From Paraconiothyrium sp. Pb-2020 (Eukaryota > Ascomycota > Dothideomycetes > Pleosporales > Didymosphaeriaceae), in contig JAJUBI010000006.1 in assembly GCA_022419385.1 (NCBI GenBank), forward strand, positions 3,286,001 to 3,350,000: DNA of 64,000 bases. The letters are read 5' to 3'. Made by a program: the position numbers and the translations under genes. Under the pieces are notes generated by a model. It ran no database searches. It saw only the letters and a list, made by a program, of their open reading frames with translations, and had not been told where the DNA came from. How positions within the stretch are numbered: position 1 is the stretch's first letter; the number at the start of each line of letters is the position of its first letter. Shown in pieces: positions 41,592 to 53,056 of the stretch.

Positions 41592-43485
41592 TTATCGCTC
41601 TGCCGAGTCTATCACTATACTAGAGCCATTGAACGGACTGACCATATCAATATGCAGGTCCTCCCCAAGACTCTCCATCTCGGCATCATCCATAGCATCC
41701 CCATTGCTGGCATCGTCTTCGGTGTCAGCGTCTGGTTGAGAGTCCTCATACATTCCGTCAGATTCAGGTTCGCTATCGGTGTCGGGGATGACGAAGACGT
41801 TGTCGATACTGTTACCCCGACGACATCTGAGTCTCGGGTTCCTGAGCGAAGTAGCGGATGGAGAGTAGCCCGGTTCTTGGTATAAACTGTACGTTGATAC
41901 TGGGGTGCCCAGAGACTCACTTGGCGTAGGGTACGTCCATGTATGTGGCGCACGATTAGACGGAGGTGTGTGACGACGAACATTGCCACTAGGAGGCTTT
42001 ACGAAAAGATTATGCCTAGTATCGATTGGTTTCGTATTGGTGGTGTGCTTATGTGTCCCCTTAGACCGAGCTCCGGCCTTACACTTTGATAAGTTTGTTG
42101 GTTTAGACTTGCGGACTTCCGGAACCGGTGATGCCAGAACATCGTTGTCAATCCATATCTCGGAATTGTCCATTTCCAGTTTCGTCATGACAGCTTCAAC
42201 GTCGTCGTCGCTGTCGTCGACAACCATAGCATCACCTCGGCTCGAATGAGGCTGGAAGGCTTGCTGCAAAGGCTCGGCCTTCATGGTTTTCGCATATGCT
42301 GGCATTGGCGACAACCCAGTCGCTCGTGTTGCATATTGAAATACAGACTCGCGAGCTTTTGCGACGTTACCTTTCATACCAATGAGTAGGTTGCATAAAT
42401 CTTGCATCGGCAGTTCTGGGGCGATGGCCAGTAATTGGGCAACCTTCAATCGTAAAGTTATGTCTGTTATATCAGCTAAGCTGAGGATCTCGGACGAATT
42501 CTCTTCTACGCTAGGGTAGATGCTTTGCGCTCGAGTGTAGGCAGGGGAGAGGAATGACGAAATCCCTTTGAGGAAAGGCGACGTTGGCATTGGTGTAGAT
42601 TTGGTAGGCGTGTTTGAGACGATCTCGTAAGGCCCATATTGCTCGTATGCCCTGTACGGATGATTAGCAGACGACGAAAGCTCCCAGAGTCATGCCTCAC
42701 CATCCTGATGTACTCGTTGATGGACTCGACCGTTGCTGTCCAAGACGAAGTTCATGCTGCGCTGCAAGGCTGTCTTTGTAGATACCGATTGGCGTATGGA
42801 GAAGCGGCTCGTAAGATCGTTGCGGCACCCGATTCGCGGGACTCATATGTTCACTGGGGGTGTACCGGAAAGAGCTTATCTCAGGAGTGACAAGTCGTTC
42901 AGGCTCAATTGGACTCATCAGGTAGTCCGTGTAAAAGCTTATAGGAGCCGTTTCGGGTCTTCGCACAGATCTTCGAGGCTCATCAATAACGATCGGCTGA
43001 TCTTGACTCCCTTTGTGCGATCCTAGATTCGAGGTTCTCGGTGTTTTTGCCGTGACAGTACTCGACTTCCGTGGTCTGCCAACAGACGTTTTAGGGAAGT
43101 TTCGTGGCATAGACTTAGCTTTCGCTTTTCGTGCGCGCTGTTCCTTCGCGTTGGGTAGCCGCATGCCCCCGATGGGCATCTGCATGCGTACCATCCTGTG
43201 TCTCTTCTTGAGGAGCTGCGAAAAGGAGGATGAGTTCGGCCTCGAAGAGAGAAGGACCGAGGTTTCAATCGCCCTCAATTGGGTATATGGTTTGGACCTT
43301 GCGGTGCGAAGAGATGAGCTATCAGCTGCTGTCGCTGTCGAATCTGCGGTGTCACGTAGGGAAAGCGCGCAAAGTCCACCGTGACCGACGTGAGGCTCAA
43401 TCGCCATATTTTTACCCTGGGTTTGCATATTATGGGGTGCCCGACTCAATCCGCAAGGCAGCTGTATAGGAATGTAGGCAGCCAT
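41592..43485 (-). CDS. AT-hook nuclear protein with a CUE/UBA-like segment, two exons
   Basis: Exon 1 is 43485-42701 (ATG at 43485), the intron 42700-42652 (GTGAGG donor, GCTAATC branch, GTACAG acceptor), and exon 2 42651-41592, giving 614 residues. Around residues 120-150 there is an AT-hook-like core (SVGRPRKSS) in a Lys/Arg-rich stretch, suggesting binding in the minor groove of AT-rich DNA. In exon 2 the segment LRLKVAQLLAIAPELP...GMKGNVAKARESVFQYA resembles the helical pattern of CUE/UBA ubiquitin-binding domains (pattern-level inference only). The rest is disordered, with acidic runs (DDSDDDVEA, DTDSEPESDGMYED). Probably a chromatin-associated protein. Confidence 0.7.
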
Positions 43486-44715
43486 CGCTCCACACGTGAG
43501 AGAAGTAAGATCATGACCCGCAAACGGGTGAGAGGTAAGAAAAGGATACTGAAGTACAAGATTGAGGCCGCTCTAATTGACGGCCTTTGGAAGTCAACAT
43601 ATCGGATTTTCTGAGGCGCCGAAAAGATGCAGCAGCAGCTGTTGGATGAAGAAAAGACTGGTACAGTGAAGAAGAAGTGCAATCGTCGGCGCGGCGGAAT
43701 TAGAAAGCACAACCCCAGAACAGGCATAGCGCAGTCTTCACCCAGCAGTGAAGGAAGGAATGACAGACACCACGGAAGGACATTGAAGGAGAAAATATTA
43801 ACCTAAGGATTTACAGATACAACATGCGGTATAAGCAAATAGAAGGGTATTGTCCGAGTACTGTCCGAAGAAACATCGCACAGGCACCAAACCGGACCAT
43901 AGCTAAAACCTACCAGAGATCGTTCATAACCAATATATTTCCAGTGTCGATGTACAATTCCGGTTTCTTGCACTTGCTGCGTACGCGTCGTACGATTCAT
44001 ATCCTCACTTGCAGCCGCTGCCGTTAGGGCTACTGGCACGATCACGCTTTGCCAGAGACCTGGTCTTCCACCAGGCAAGCTTTTAGGCGGGCTCCTTCGA
44101 ACCATCTAAGGAGGTGTTCGTGGAGTTGAAGACATGGGGAGGAATTGCGAAGGGGTTCCCACAGACAAGTGCACCGGTTGGGCAGCAAAAGAGTATCTCG
44201 TAGTAGTCGAACACACTATGGAAGTTGTTGTAGATCTTTCCTACTTGATACTCGACGATATGTTTTAGCATCTCTTGATGCACGTACCTTGATAACTGTA
44301 GATCCCGGATTCTCGCCTATCTCCTTGATCGTATACATGGATCACGTGCAAGCATCACGTCCACGGGTCCACGGGTCTGGTCGCCCTCTGGGACTCGATA
44401 GCGTTCCACCGGGGTCGGATATATGGGGATTCTGATTGGCTAAGCAAGATATGTGACTGCTCGCGAGTGTGCCTGACCGCATGCGTAGATGCTTGACGCC
44501 AAATGGCTATACCATTGTTCGCAGAGGATGGTGGCTGAGGAATGTGGTGGAGGACGGAACCGACGATGACGACACTCTCGGATGATCCCTGCTTCCCCAG
44601 CCCCCGCTTCCTGCGGTGCTCGCCAGCCGTGTCACCCCCATCGCGCCCTCTGCGCGCGCCATCTCCGCTTCCCATTCCATTCTGCTGCTCCCTATGAACG
44701 CCATCCTCGCGCCGC
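43486..44715. other. 1.2-kb spacer between divergent genes
   Basis: No supported gene. Short frames occur on both strands (43803-44105, 44145-44435, 44355-44735) and overlap one another. The promoters of the AT-hook and BTB genes should lie here. Confidence 0.4.
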
Positions 44716-45738
44716 ATGGGATGGCAGGAGCGCATCGTCTACTTTCGTGATTTCGCATACGCGCATCCGCCACGACGCACCCGCATGGCTTCGGGCACTG
44801 TTGGCGACGTGCCCGCTGCCACTTATGCAGAGTACGTCCATCAACCTTCTTTAGACTTTACCATTCATGACTGCGATGGCGCATCGGATTCCTCATCAGA
44901 TGCCGAATCGCATACGTCGGACGATGCCAATGCGCCCGATGAGGCGCGTCTTCAAGTGTCCCAGGCCGTCGCGCGATGCCTTCCTGTCCGCCCGGGCCTG
45001 GCACACCGTCTCAATTCCCACCGTCTCCATGTGCGAGCCAAAGCTAAGCTACAGCGCGATAGACTCCTCTCCGGCCGCATGATCGACATATACGTCGGTG
45101 CGGCCAGGCGCCACTGGGCGCTGCACCGCAACCTCCTCTGCCACCACTCCGAGCTGCTCGAGTCGGAGCTGCAAGGCCATGGCAAGAAGAGGCAGGACAC
45201 CCTCGATCTGCCGGACCATGACCCGGCGGGCTTCGAGCTGCTGGTAAAATGGCTCTACCAGGGCAAGCTCGATGATGTTTCCGACATGGCAGACGCGAAC
45301 CAGAAGTATGACTACGCCGTTAGCTGTCACAAGCTCTACCTCCTTTGCGACCGTTTCGATATGCCGCAGCTGAAGAATGTGGCCATGGACCAATATCGCA
45401 AAGGCCTGAACCAGGCCGAGCTTGTGCCTGATGCTGAGGAGATTGACGAGATATATCGCAAGAGTCCGGAAGGCTCCCCATTCAGGCGTCTTATGACACG
45501 CATCGCTGCGCGCCAGATCATGGATCCAGACAGCGATAGGGACGTGGAGACGTATCGCCAGTGTTTCGAGAACAATCCCGACTTCGCGATCGACCTCGTC
45601 AAGGCGATGAAGTTCGGCACCGGAGGCATGCTGTTCGATGATCCGACCGATACCGGCAATGAGTGCGAATATCATGACCACAACGACGGCCCCAACTGCC
45701 ACGTCAAAGGCAAGGGCAAGGGCAAGCAAGGTAAATAG
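44716..45738 (+). CDS. BTB/POZ domain protein
   Basis: 340 residues from the ATG at 44716; a start at the later in-frame ATG (MASGTVGDVP) is also possible. An acidic stretch (about 50-75) precedes a BTB fold at about 115-215: a strand-helix start (GRMIDIYVGAARRHWALHRN), then LLCHHSELLESEL, LDLPDHDPAGFELLVKWLYQ and a following helix pair (HKLYLLCDRFDMPQLKNVAM). This is the standard order of fungal BTB proteins, which self-associate and often act as adaptors for Cul3 ubiquitin ligases. The C-terminus ends in GK repeats (KGKGKGKQGK). A GTAAAT donor right at the end (45731) allows splicing into the open frame at 45855-46837 in phase, so the real protein may be longer. Confidence 0.78.
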   Translation: MGWQERIVYFRDFAYAHPPRRTRMASGTVGDVPAATYAEYVHQPSLDFTIHDCDGASDSSSDAESHTSDDANAPDEARLQVSQAVARCLPVRPGLAHRLNSHRLHVRAKAKLQRDRLLSGRMIDIYVGAARRHWALHRNLLCHHSELLESELQGHGKKRQDTLDLPDHDPAGFELLVKWLYQGKLDDVSDMADANQKYDYAVSCHKLYLLCDRFDMPQLKNVAMDQYRKGLNQAELVPDAEEIDEIYRKSPEGSPFRRLMTRIAARQIMDPDSDRDVETYRQCFENNPDFAIDLVKAMKFGTGGMLFDDPTDTGNECEYHDHNDGPNCHVKGKGKGKQGK

Positions 45739-45854
45739 CACCCAACGCAGCACCTGCACCGTTGCATGCTCAAGCCGTCCTTCGCGACGAAGAGGAGCCA
45801 CCCTAGTCCATCGGTTCGTACTCGAAGATACATAGTAACACGCATTGACGCCAG

Positions 45855-46837
45855 CCCTCAAGTCCACAACCCGCCACCGCGACCCCAAATCCGTCAGCTC
45901 CGCTCCTACGACAAAGTCCGTCCAGACTCTCCTCCCACCCCGCCGGCCTCGTCCCCCGCCGATTCTACAAGCCCCGCCTCCCCGCCACGCTCGCCGCCAG
46001 AGCGAGACAACCAGCGCCGGCCCTCTACGCCGACGCCTCACAAGCCCGGCTTCTTCGACAGTCGAGACCTCAACGGAACACGCAACGGCGGGTCCACCGA
46101 GTCCGAAGGCGGAGAGGGACAAGTTCCGGAGAGTCACACCCCCAGAGCGACTCCTTCCCAGCCCTCCACTTACAGAGGAGAGTCAGTCACACCCAGTCCC
46201 CGTCGACCACCCCCCAAACTCAGACGGCGGGTCTCACCAGCACCAGGCTAGCATTACGTCTAGCGAGAGCGGCAAGGATGAGAATGCGATGCCTGAATAC
46301 ACATCACCTCCAAGAGGTATCTGGCAATGGGCAAGGGCTGGTAATCGTTTAAATGTGCTTGGACGGATACCGCACCCACCAACGATGACCTTAAAAGCAG
46401 CAACTACCGCGGTCAACGGAGCTTTGGGAGGAAGCAAGGCTATCACCAAAGACGACTTTAGTGTCCCGTCTACCGTGTCGACAGAGCCGCACAGTGAAGA
46501 GCGATTGGAAGAAGCCGCGGTTGCCAAGATGGAAGGCCTGGGCATCGCGAACAGCACTGTCGAGCAGCATTCTCTGTTCACACAGACCAAGAGATCCTCA
46601 GATGACCTCGTTGCGTCTATCAACGACACTCCCTCGCCTCAAGCCAAGGAATGGACGAATGGTGAAGACGTTGCCACTAATGGTGTCCCGAACGAGCCTA
46701 TTACACCATCACCTGCTTCACGCAAAGCACAAACGAATGGTGTCATGTCTGACAGCACGCCCAGCCCGCACCGCATACCCAAGTACAAAATCGCACTCGC
46801 TTCACACATTCTCTCGCCTTCTCGCGCTGTTTCGTAA
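45855..46837 (+). CDS. Pro-rich/disordered coding exon, probably the 3' exon of the BTB gene
   Basis: A 327-codon frame with no ATG near its start. If 45731-45854 is an intron (GTAAAT donor, GCCAG acceptor), the BTB frame continues here in phase. The first 100 codons are Pro/Arg/Ser/Thr-rich (RRPRPPPILQAPPPRHARRQ), followed by PPRGIWQWARAGNRLN and a Ser/Thr/Glu-rich tail with several Thr-Pro-Ser-Pro patches, possible phosphorylation sites. An overlapping frame at 45766-46251 is also open but reads as Pro-rich noise. Alternatively it is a separate gene whose start exon I have not found. Confidence 0.5.
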
Positions 46838-47190
46838 TGATACCCTGTTACTCTTGCTTAGCTTTCTTATAATCTATGCTACGTGTTACGATGGTACGAA
46901 GGAGGGCGTTCCGTCTCAGGGAGACTGGTAATAGTGTTTGCAGTGTATATATATGGAAAGGGACATGGGGCATATAGGTATAATAATCTATTACATATAC
47001 TTGGAAATTCTACTTGGAATGGTGTGCATCTGGAGTTTGTCCATCCGTCGCGTGTGAGAATCGAGCGATTAACATGCTGCTTTTGAATCGCCGCTTGCTG
47101 ATGGTGATGCGGTGCGTCAGCACTATATGCCACCCCCAGCAATGCCTGACGTCTGTCCCGCATCTGAACTTACCTGAGCGCATTGCTGGC
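46838..47190. other. Spacer upstream of the tandem array
   Basis: No gene. It ends at the TATATAA box that precedes the first repeat core. Confidence 0.4.
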
Positions 47191-47197
47191 TATATAA
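47191..47197 (+). promoter_or_regulatory. TATA box in front of the tandem array
   Basis: TATATAA, 91 bp before the first repeat core (ATG at 47282). The leader between them is pyrimidine-rich and contains ACACGATCC. A box with a similar leader recurs at 50470. Confidence 0.5.
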
Positions 47198-47281
47198 GGA
47201 CGAAGTATCACGGTTGTCTTTCTTTCCTCACACTACACGATCCTTCTATAGGTTCACCAAAAGGCCCAACACTTGCCAGCC

Positions 47282-50200
47282 ATGGGTGGTCGCTGCTGTG
47301 CTGACCCAAATCACTCTGACTACGATCATATGGCGTGGTGCTTCGGTTTATCAAAAAATTCATCAACTTCGCGGCATGGCGTGGTGCTTTGGCGCTATAA
47401 AGACGACACAAAAGAAACATGGCTTCGGTCTTCCTGTCTGTTCAAAACACAAGAGCTATGCGACATGGCTTGGTGCGTCGGCCTGTCGAAGATATCAAAC
47501 CGCGTCATCATGGCTCTGCTGCTTCGGCCTGGCCGGAAAATCGGAACCATAAGATGTATGGCGTGGTTCGTCGGTCCGTCAAAAAGCTTACAGGCGAGAT
47601 ATTCATGGTTTGGTGCGTCGGCTCGTCTGAAATCGTCAAACAGCGTGTCGATGGCGTGGTGTTTCCGCTCGTGTCTCAAAAGTACGAGACACTGCACCGA
47701 TGGGTCGCGCTTGGGCGCTGTCGAGGTGTATAAAAGAAGATTCGGCTTGACGCGATGCTTCGTGCGGTGACTGAAAGTCCGACTTGTCACTATCGTGGCT
47801 GGGTGCCTCGGTGGTGTTTGAAAGGGTAGAGAAAACAGATCATGGCTTCGGTCTCTGGAGGATGTCATCAAAGGGCTCAGTGAAGAATCTAATGTTTGGG
47901 ACCTCTGGCCTGCCTAAAAACCCATATGACCAACCGATGGGCTTGGTGTTTCTGCCTTGTCGAAAAAAAGAAACGCCAACATTCATGATTGGGCACTTGA
48001 GTGCTGTCCAAGAACGAAAGACGCACAATGATGCTTTGGCTCTCCGCTCGCTTTCACGAATTACGCCAAAAAAGCTGACCGCATGTTTGTCACTCCTGCT
48101 CTCCAAACATGTTGGAGGACGACGTAATGACTCGTTGTTTTGCGACTCTCAAGCTACAGAGAAGCGCACTCATGACTTCGTGCCTTTGTCTGTCTAACAA
48201 TAAGGCCTTCGGAACAACGACATAGGGATCTACTCAGTGTCTCTCGTAAACGAAAAGAGGGCCTATTCATGTCTCGGTGCTTCGGCCTGCCCAAAAACAC
48301 GTCTGTCTAGAACATGTCCGAAAATTTCCTGGTCTGCTCAAATGACACCGACGCCACATGAATGGGGTGGCGCTCTGTGGCTACATAAACACCTTTGCAC
48401 CAACTCCATGTTTCGCTCGCCTCAGTCAATTGCAATCAAAAGCTGAATGCTTTGGTTTATTTGAAACCAGAGATACCATGTCTAATGGCCTGGCGCTTTG
48501 CCTTGGTTCACAAATCCACATAATGTGGCTTGATGGCTTGGTGATTCAGCGTTGACCAAGATTGAATGTATACAATCTCATGCGTTGCTCGCTGTCACTC
48601 AAAAACAACAAGCGGCTGCTGATGGCGCGGCGCTGGGCCGATCCTACTGCTAGTAGACTCTGAAGTGTTCACCCTAGCTTATCATGGTGTTGCTCTATTC
48701 AGATCCTACGCAAAACCCGACATAGCCTTGACGATGGCCCGGTGGTGTGGCGGTGCAGTCTTTTTCAAAATCTCTGAAAGTTGAATTGCATGCCCTTTCG
48801 AGCTCTACCTCAAACAATGTGCAGTTATCAACATCCTCTTCGTGGGTAACACCGTCCTTGTATTCCCGCTCAAAAAAACTTCTCTGGCGCATTTTCATGG
48901 TCAACGAAGCCGTGGAGCGAAGTGTAGTCCAGTTCACATGAGCTGCCGCTAGGCTTATCATGTCGAAAACGTTTGGTCAGTTGGGAAGTTTAGGGGTACA
49001 TAAAGCCAAAATCTGACCGGGAGAGGTTCTCCTCACACTCGATTCTCACCGCCTGTGTAGTGAACCAAAATGGATGCGCCAAAAAAGCATGTCTTAACCT
49101 TGTGCTCCTAGCGCCAAAAAAAAACCGTCTGTAAAATCACGTATGGGATTTTGTGGTGTTCAAAAATGATGAGATGCGCAGAAATGTCGTCTCGCGGACC
49201 GGAAGTCATGGAAGCCCACGCCGCGGACTTTGACTCAAATCTAATGGCTCAGTATGATGACTCTCAAGATCACTGACTGTGACGAAAACGGAAGCACTCC
49301 AGATCTTAATCAAGGTTGATATCGGATGTAGGATGAGAATAATGGCAGATATAAGCCGCAAATCAAGAGCAATTGGTCTTCGCACCATCACTATACAGCT
49401 CTGGCTATATACTAAAACGTAAAGACTTTGGCAAATGGCTTGGTGCCGGGCCTCTCGGCCGTTCAAAACGTGCAGTTCATGAACGAATGTGCTCCTTCTG
49501 GCGTTATCCTGTTCCAAGGAATGATACAATCGCGAACATCGGACCTTTTTGAAGTCAAAATCCGGCGCGTCTCCTGATATAGAGATTCTAGAAGCCAGAG
49601 GGTTGCTCGGGATCTGATAGTGGTCGAAATCGCCAATGCCACCAGCTCTAATGGGAATTGCCTTTTGTGTCTCGCGGGCCTAGGAAGAATACATATCAGC
49701 ATAACAATTGAGGAGGACCTCTCATTCTTTACACATCGCCGTGGTAGCTACGTAGTCTTCGAGGTGAAAGGCAGACATAGGAAAATTCCGATCCTGGGCT
49801 GTAGCAGTCACCCGGACTGACTCCAGCTTACATTTGTCTATGGACAAGTCATTATATCTTACAGTCACCCTACTACACAGTTTCCTCCCGGGATTTCGAC
49901 TAAAATCCATTCTTCTTGGTTCAATGTGCTGCTGCTTTGGAGTGTCAAAAGTTCCAAAATTGCACAGCATGTCTGGAGTCAGGACCAAAATCAAACTTCC
50001 GACTACACATGAACGCTGTCTTCCGTGTGCCTGACTCATTAGCTTATCTGATGATGATATGTACTATCATCATCGCTTGTGTGGTCATACCTCGGTTCTT
50101 GAGGCCTACTTTCGAGAATAACCAAAGTAATCTGAGCTAATCTCGTGACTAGAAAGCCTGGAGCTCTTACTCAGACATGCCTTTCACGCACGACCTCTTG

Positions 50201-50740
50201 CACGGCGAAGGAAGAAAATTAGCTCGCACAACTTCTAGGGGGCAGTGTTCGATGTGAACCGTCCTCAAAGGGGGTGGGATTCCGGAGACTCGTATAATGC
50301 ATTTCAAGGGCACTTTGCCGCATCGCATGTGTTTCCGAGCGTCGCTCAAACACATGGTCAATGATCTCTTGCAAGTGATGATGAGACCCAGCACCGCCAT
50401 CCAACGTCCGCGCACAGGATTTGAGATAGCGGGAAAGCTTTTTCCGAACGCCTAAGAGCCAAACACATGTATATAAGCCTGACTTCACTTCACAATTTTC
50501 CTTTTACACGATCTGCCCGCCGTGTAATTATTTAAAAACTACTTCAGAAGGGCATCCATGCCCCGCCGCTTGGGCCGCCTAAAAATGGTAAAGGACAGAT
50601 TGATGTCCTGCTTCCTGGACTAAAAGTCTGTCACGCTTCGGACCATGGCCTTTCGCCTCGCCCGATTGCGTCTGATGGCCGTGTTCACTGTCCACAACAG
50701 TTCACAGAACCTCACACTTTCTGTGTCCCAAGAGAATCGA
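47282..50740 (+). repeat. Degenerate tandem array, period about 46-47 bp
   Basis: A core close to ATGGCKTGGTGCTTCGGC, followed by CTGTCNAAAA, recurs throughout. The first ten cores start at 47282, 47330, 47376, 47419, 47465, 47510, 47558, 47605, 47651 and 47700 (steps 48, 46, 43, 46, 45, 48, 47, 46, 49). It continues with more decay, for example at 47891, 47937, 47985, 48269, 48313, 48358, 48532, 48579, 48622, 48733, 49433, 50558, 50602 and 50645. The 16-20 bases after each core are unrelated between units. The steps are rarely multiples of three and stops are frequent, so the array as a whole is not a protein repeat, although one frame (47273-47770) strings together several MAWCFGLSK-like peptides. 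Some stretches (about 49100-49430 and 49540-49900) are too decayed to follow. Array limits are approximate. Confidence 0.75.
50470..50476 (+). promoter_or_regulatory. Second TATA box within the array
   Basis: TATATAA followed by a leader with TTTCCTTTTACACGATC, similar to the leader after 47191 (TTTCCTCACACTACACGATC). A core starts at 50558, 88 bp downstream, almost the same distance as at the array start. Confidence 0.45.
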
Positions 50741-51010
50741 GCTCCGTGTGGGTACATAGGCCCATAATTTGTTTTGCCAGCTAACCTTTTGCACGTATCA
50801 TTGATTCGGAAGCTGTTGCCGATAATCTTGCGAATACTTTTGGGGAGCGGAAAAACGGCTTCTTAGGTGCTGGCGGAATGAATCGAATTGCAAGATCAAA
50901 GAGTGAGTTGAGGTGCTTTGTACGGGGAACAGTGATGCGAGGTGGCGGCTGAAGAAATGGTAACTGATGATATTGATGAAATCAAGATGCACGCTTGCTC
51001 ACATACTTGC

Positions 51011-51995
51011 TCACATACTACTGTACCCACCATCCACGGGTATACCAACTCCAGTGACCCACGAAGCATCCTCACTGGCCAAGAACAATGCTGCCCTAGC
51101 AATATCCTACAATCTTATCAGTCCTAAATATCAGGAAAGGTATGCCTGCTGAACACGTACCTTGCCCTCCCCCAACCCGCGGAAGGGATGCCTCTCAAGC
51201 AAGTGCGCCTTCAGCGTATCATCGGAGAACACATGATGCGTCATTGCCGAATTGGTGACTGAAATGTCAGTTTTCTCCTCTTAGAGATAATGGGACCCAG
51301 GGAAGCTTACAGCCAGGGCACAGCGCATTGACATGGACGCGGTGTGGCGCGCAATCCAGCGCCGCTGTCTTCGTTAGGCCGATGACGCCGTGCTTTGCAG
51401 CCGTGTAGCCAGCTTTACCGCAATGATCAGTACACCTTTTCTACAACGATATCCTACCTCTTGGTCAATACTTACTGTAATTAGTCTGTCCAGAAAGGCC
51501 CCAGATACTTGCGATGTTGACGATCCACCCTCTATCTCCCGATGGGCCCGCTCTCTGCTCCACCATCTGCCTACTCGCATACTTCGTTCCCAGAAAGACT
51601 CCCTTCAGATTAATGTTCAGAATCTTATCCCACTGCTCCTCTTTATACTCCCAGATCTTCTTCCTGTCTTCACCCGTGCCGGCATTGTTCACGAAGATGT
51701 CGAGTCTACCGAAGAGCGTGACAGCCTCCTGCACCAGAGCTTCGACATCCGCGGCGACGGCGATGTTGGCTTTCACAAAGACGGCGCGGCCACCAGCCTT
51801 TTCGATCTCTTCGACCGTGGTGAGGTGCCCGTCAGTGCCTTCGGCGGCAGAGAGGAGCGAGGATTCTTGAAGGTCAGTGACGATTACTGTGGCGCCTTCG
51901 GAGGCAAAGAGTAGAGCGATTGCGCGGCCGATGCCCGAGGCAGAGCCGGTGATTATGGCGACTTTGTTGAGGAGGCGGTTGACCATTGATTGCAC
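51011..51995 (-). CDS. Short-chain dehydrogenase/reductase (classical SDR), four exons
   Basis: Exons are 51995-51476, 51412-51311, 51258-51161 and 51106-51011 (271 residues). The Rossmann cofactor motif TGSASGIG lies at about 16-23, the acidic residue after strand 2 is in VTDLQ (NAD preference possible), NNAG is near 110, Ser in VNIASIWG and the catalytic YTAAK follows the first intron, then the PG motif (CPGFTNSAM). The last exon ends VDGGYSSM, the usual end of the family. All key residues of a working SDR are present. Exon 2 uses an acceptor after GTAAAG; the rest are standard. The open frame alone would stop just before the catalytic Tyr, so splicing is essential. The substrate cannot be told from sequence. 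The start could be M1 or M4. Confidence 0.88.
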
Positions 51996-53056
51996 GGAGT
52001 GTTAAAGGGTGGGATGGATGTTTGGGAGGTAAAGGGTGGTGCGATGGGGCAGAGAGACAAGGATGAACGGAGGTGGGGTGAAGAGAGAACGATTAAGATG
52101 TGGATGTGGCAAGGGAGGGGTGGAAGGTTTCGAATATGGATTTTGAAAGATCAGGAATCGTGCGTAATATAGAATGCTACGATGCGGAGTCTGGTACGGC
52201 AACACCCGTGACACCAAGACGCCATTGCATCCTCCGTCCCTCGTCGGACTCGTCCATATCCAAGGCAGAGGTGTGTATGCACAATACGCTGCCCTCTGTT
52301 AGTAAGTCTGTAGCTAGTGGAGCCAGTGATTCGTCGGCATACGATTTCTCGCGTTCGAGGGCACCACGGACTTCGGATGCACAACCGTCGAAGCCAGGGC
52401 TCATTAGTAAGGTCATGGTCGAGAAAAAGGTGACAGCCCGAGGCAATGCGGCGTGAAATGTGTTCAGCTATAATAGATGGTACTGAGTGGATTACAAAGT
52501 GGGCGGAGTTCGGATGCACCAATGCGTATGGTTGGTGTAGGCTAAAGGATCCACAACCAGAGTCCGGTCGAAGCGTGACTTCAGACATCCCACCTCGCCA
52601 CTCCGAAAAGGCGACGTGCGAACGCTGGACATCGCCCAAAAATGTATGTCAATACCCTTCGTGTCGAATTGAATTTGTGCTATTCCTGGTCACCGCATTG
52701 CTACTGCTCATGGAGGTTGTGTCAAGAGTTTGGTCGCAGCAAGTCGACATTGTATCGGAGGATTCTGACAGCAACGCGTTGGGAAATTTCTCAGACCGGC
52801 TTATTTCGGACTAGCCACCAGCCCTACAGGAGAGATCGCACCACGACGTCATGCTCAATCCATCGCCAACAACGTCTGGAGTTGGCGAACTCGATCTATT
52901 GCACAAATTGAAAAGTAACCACCTGTTTGACAAGTTGGTTACTACCACTGGTTACTGCTTCCTCTCGGTTGTCCACATCGCCTCTCGGACTCTTTCGCAC
53001 AAAATCCAACCAGGCCATCATCCTAAATCGTAAATATAGTATCAAGAACCAGCATA
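51996..53056. other. 1.06-kb spacer between divergent genes
   Basis: Overlapping frames on both strands (52100-52456, 52151-52639, 52446-52814) show no motif. I read it as the divergent promoter region of the SDR and TatD genes. Confidence 0.4.

Noticed and set aside
47273..47770. 165-codon frame with repeated MAWCFGLSK-like peptides, as a protein-coding gene
   Set aside because: The repeat step is 43-49 bp and shifts the frame at nearly every unit; only some units fall in this frame by chance, and neighbouring units are in other frames with stops.
47282..50740. CRISPR array
   Set aside because: The cores are far too divergent and the genome is eukaryotic; no cas-like genes are present. Only the core-plus-unique-spacer pattern is similar.
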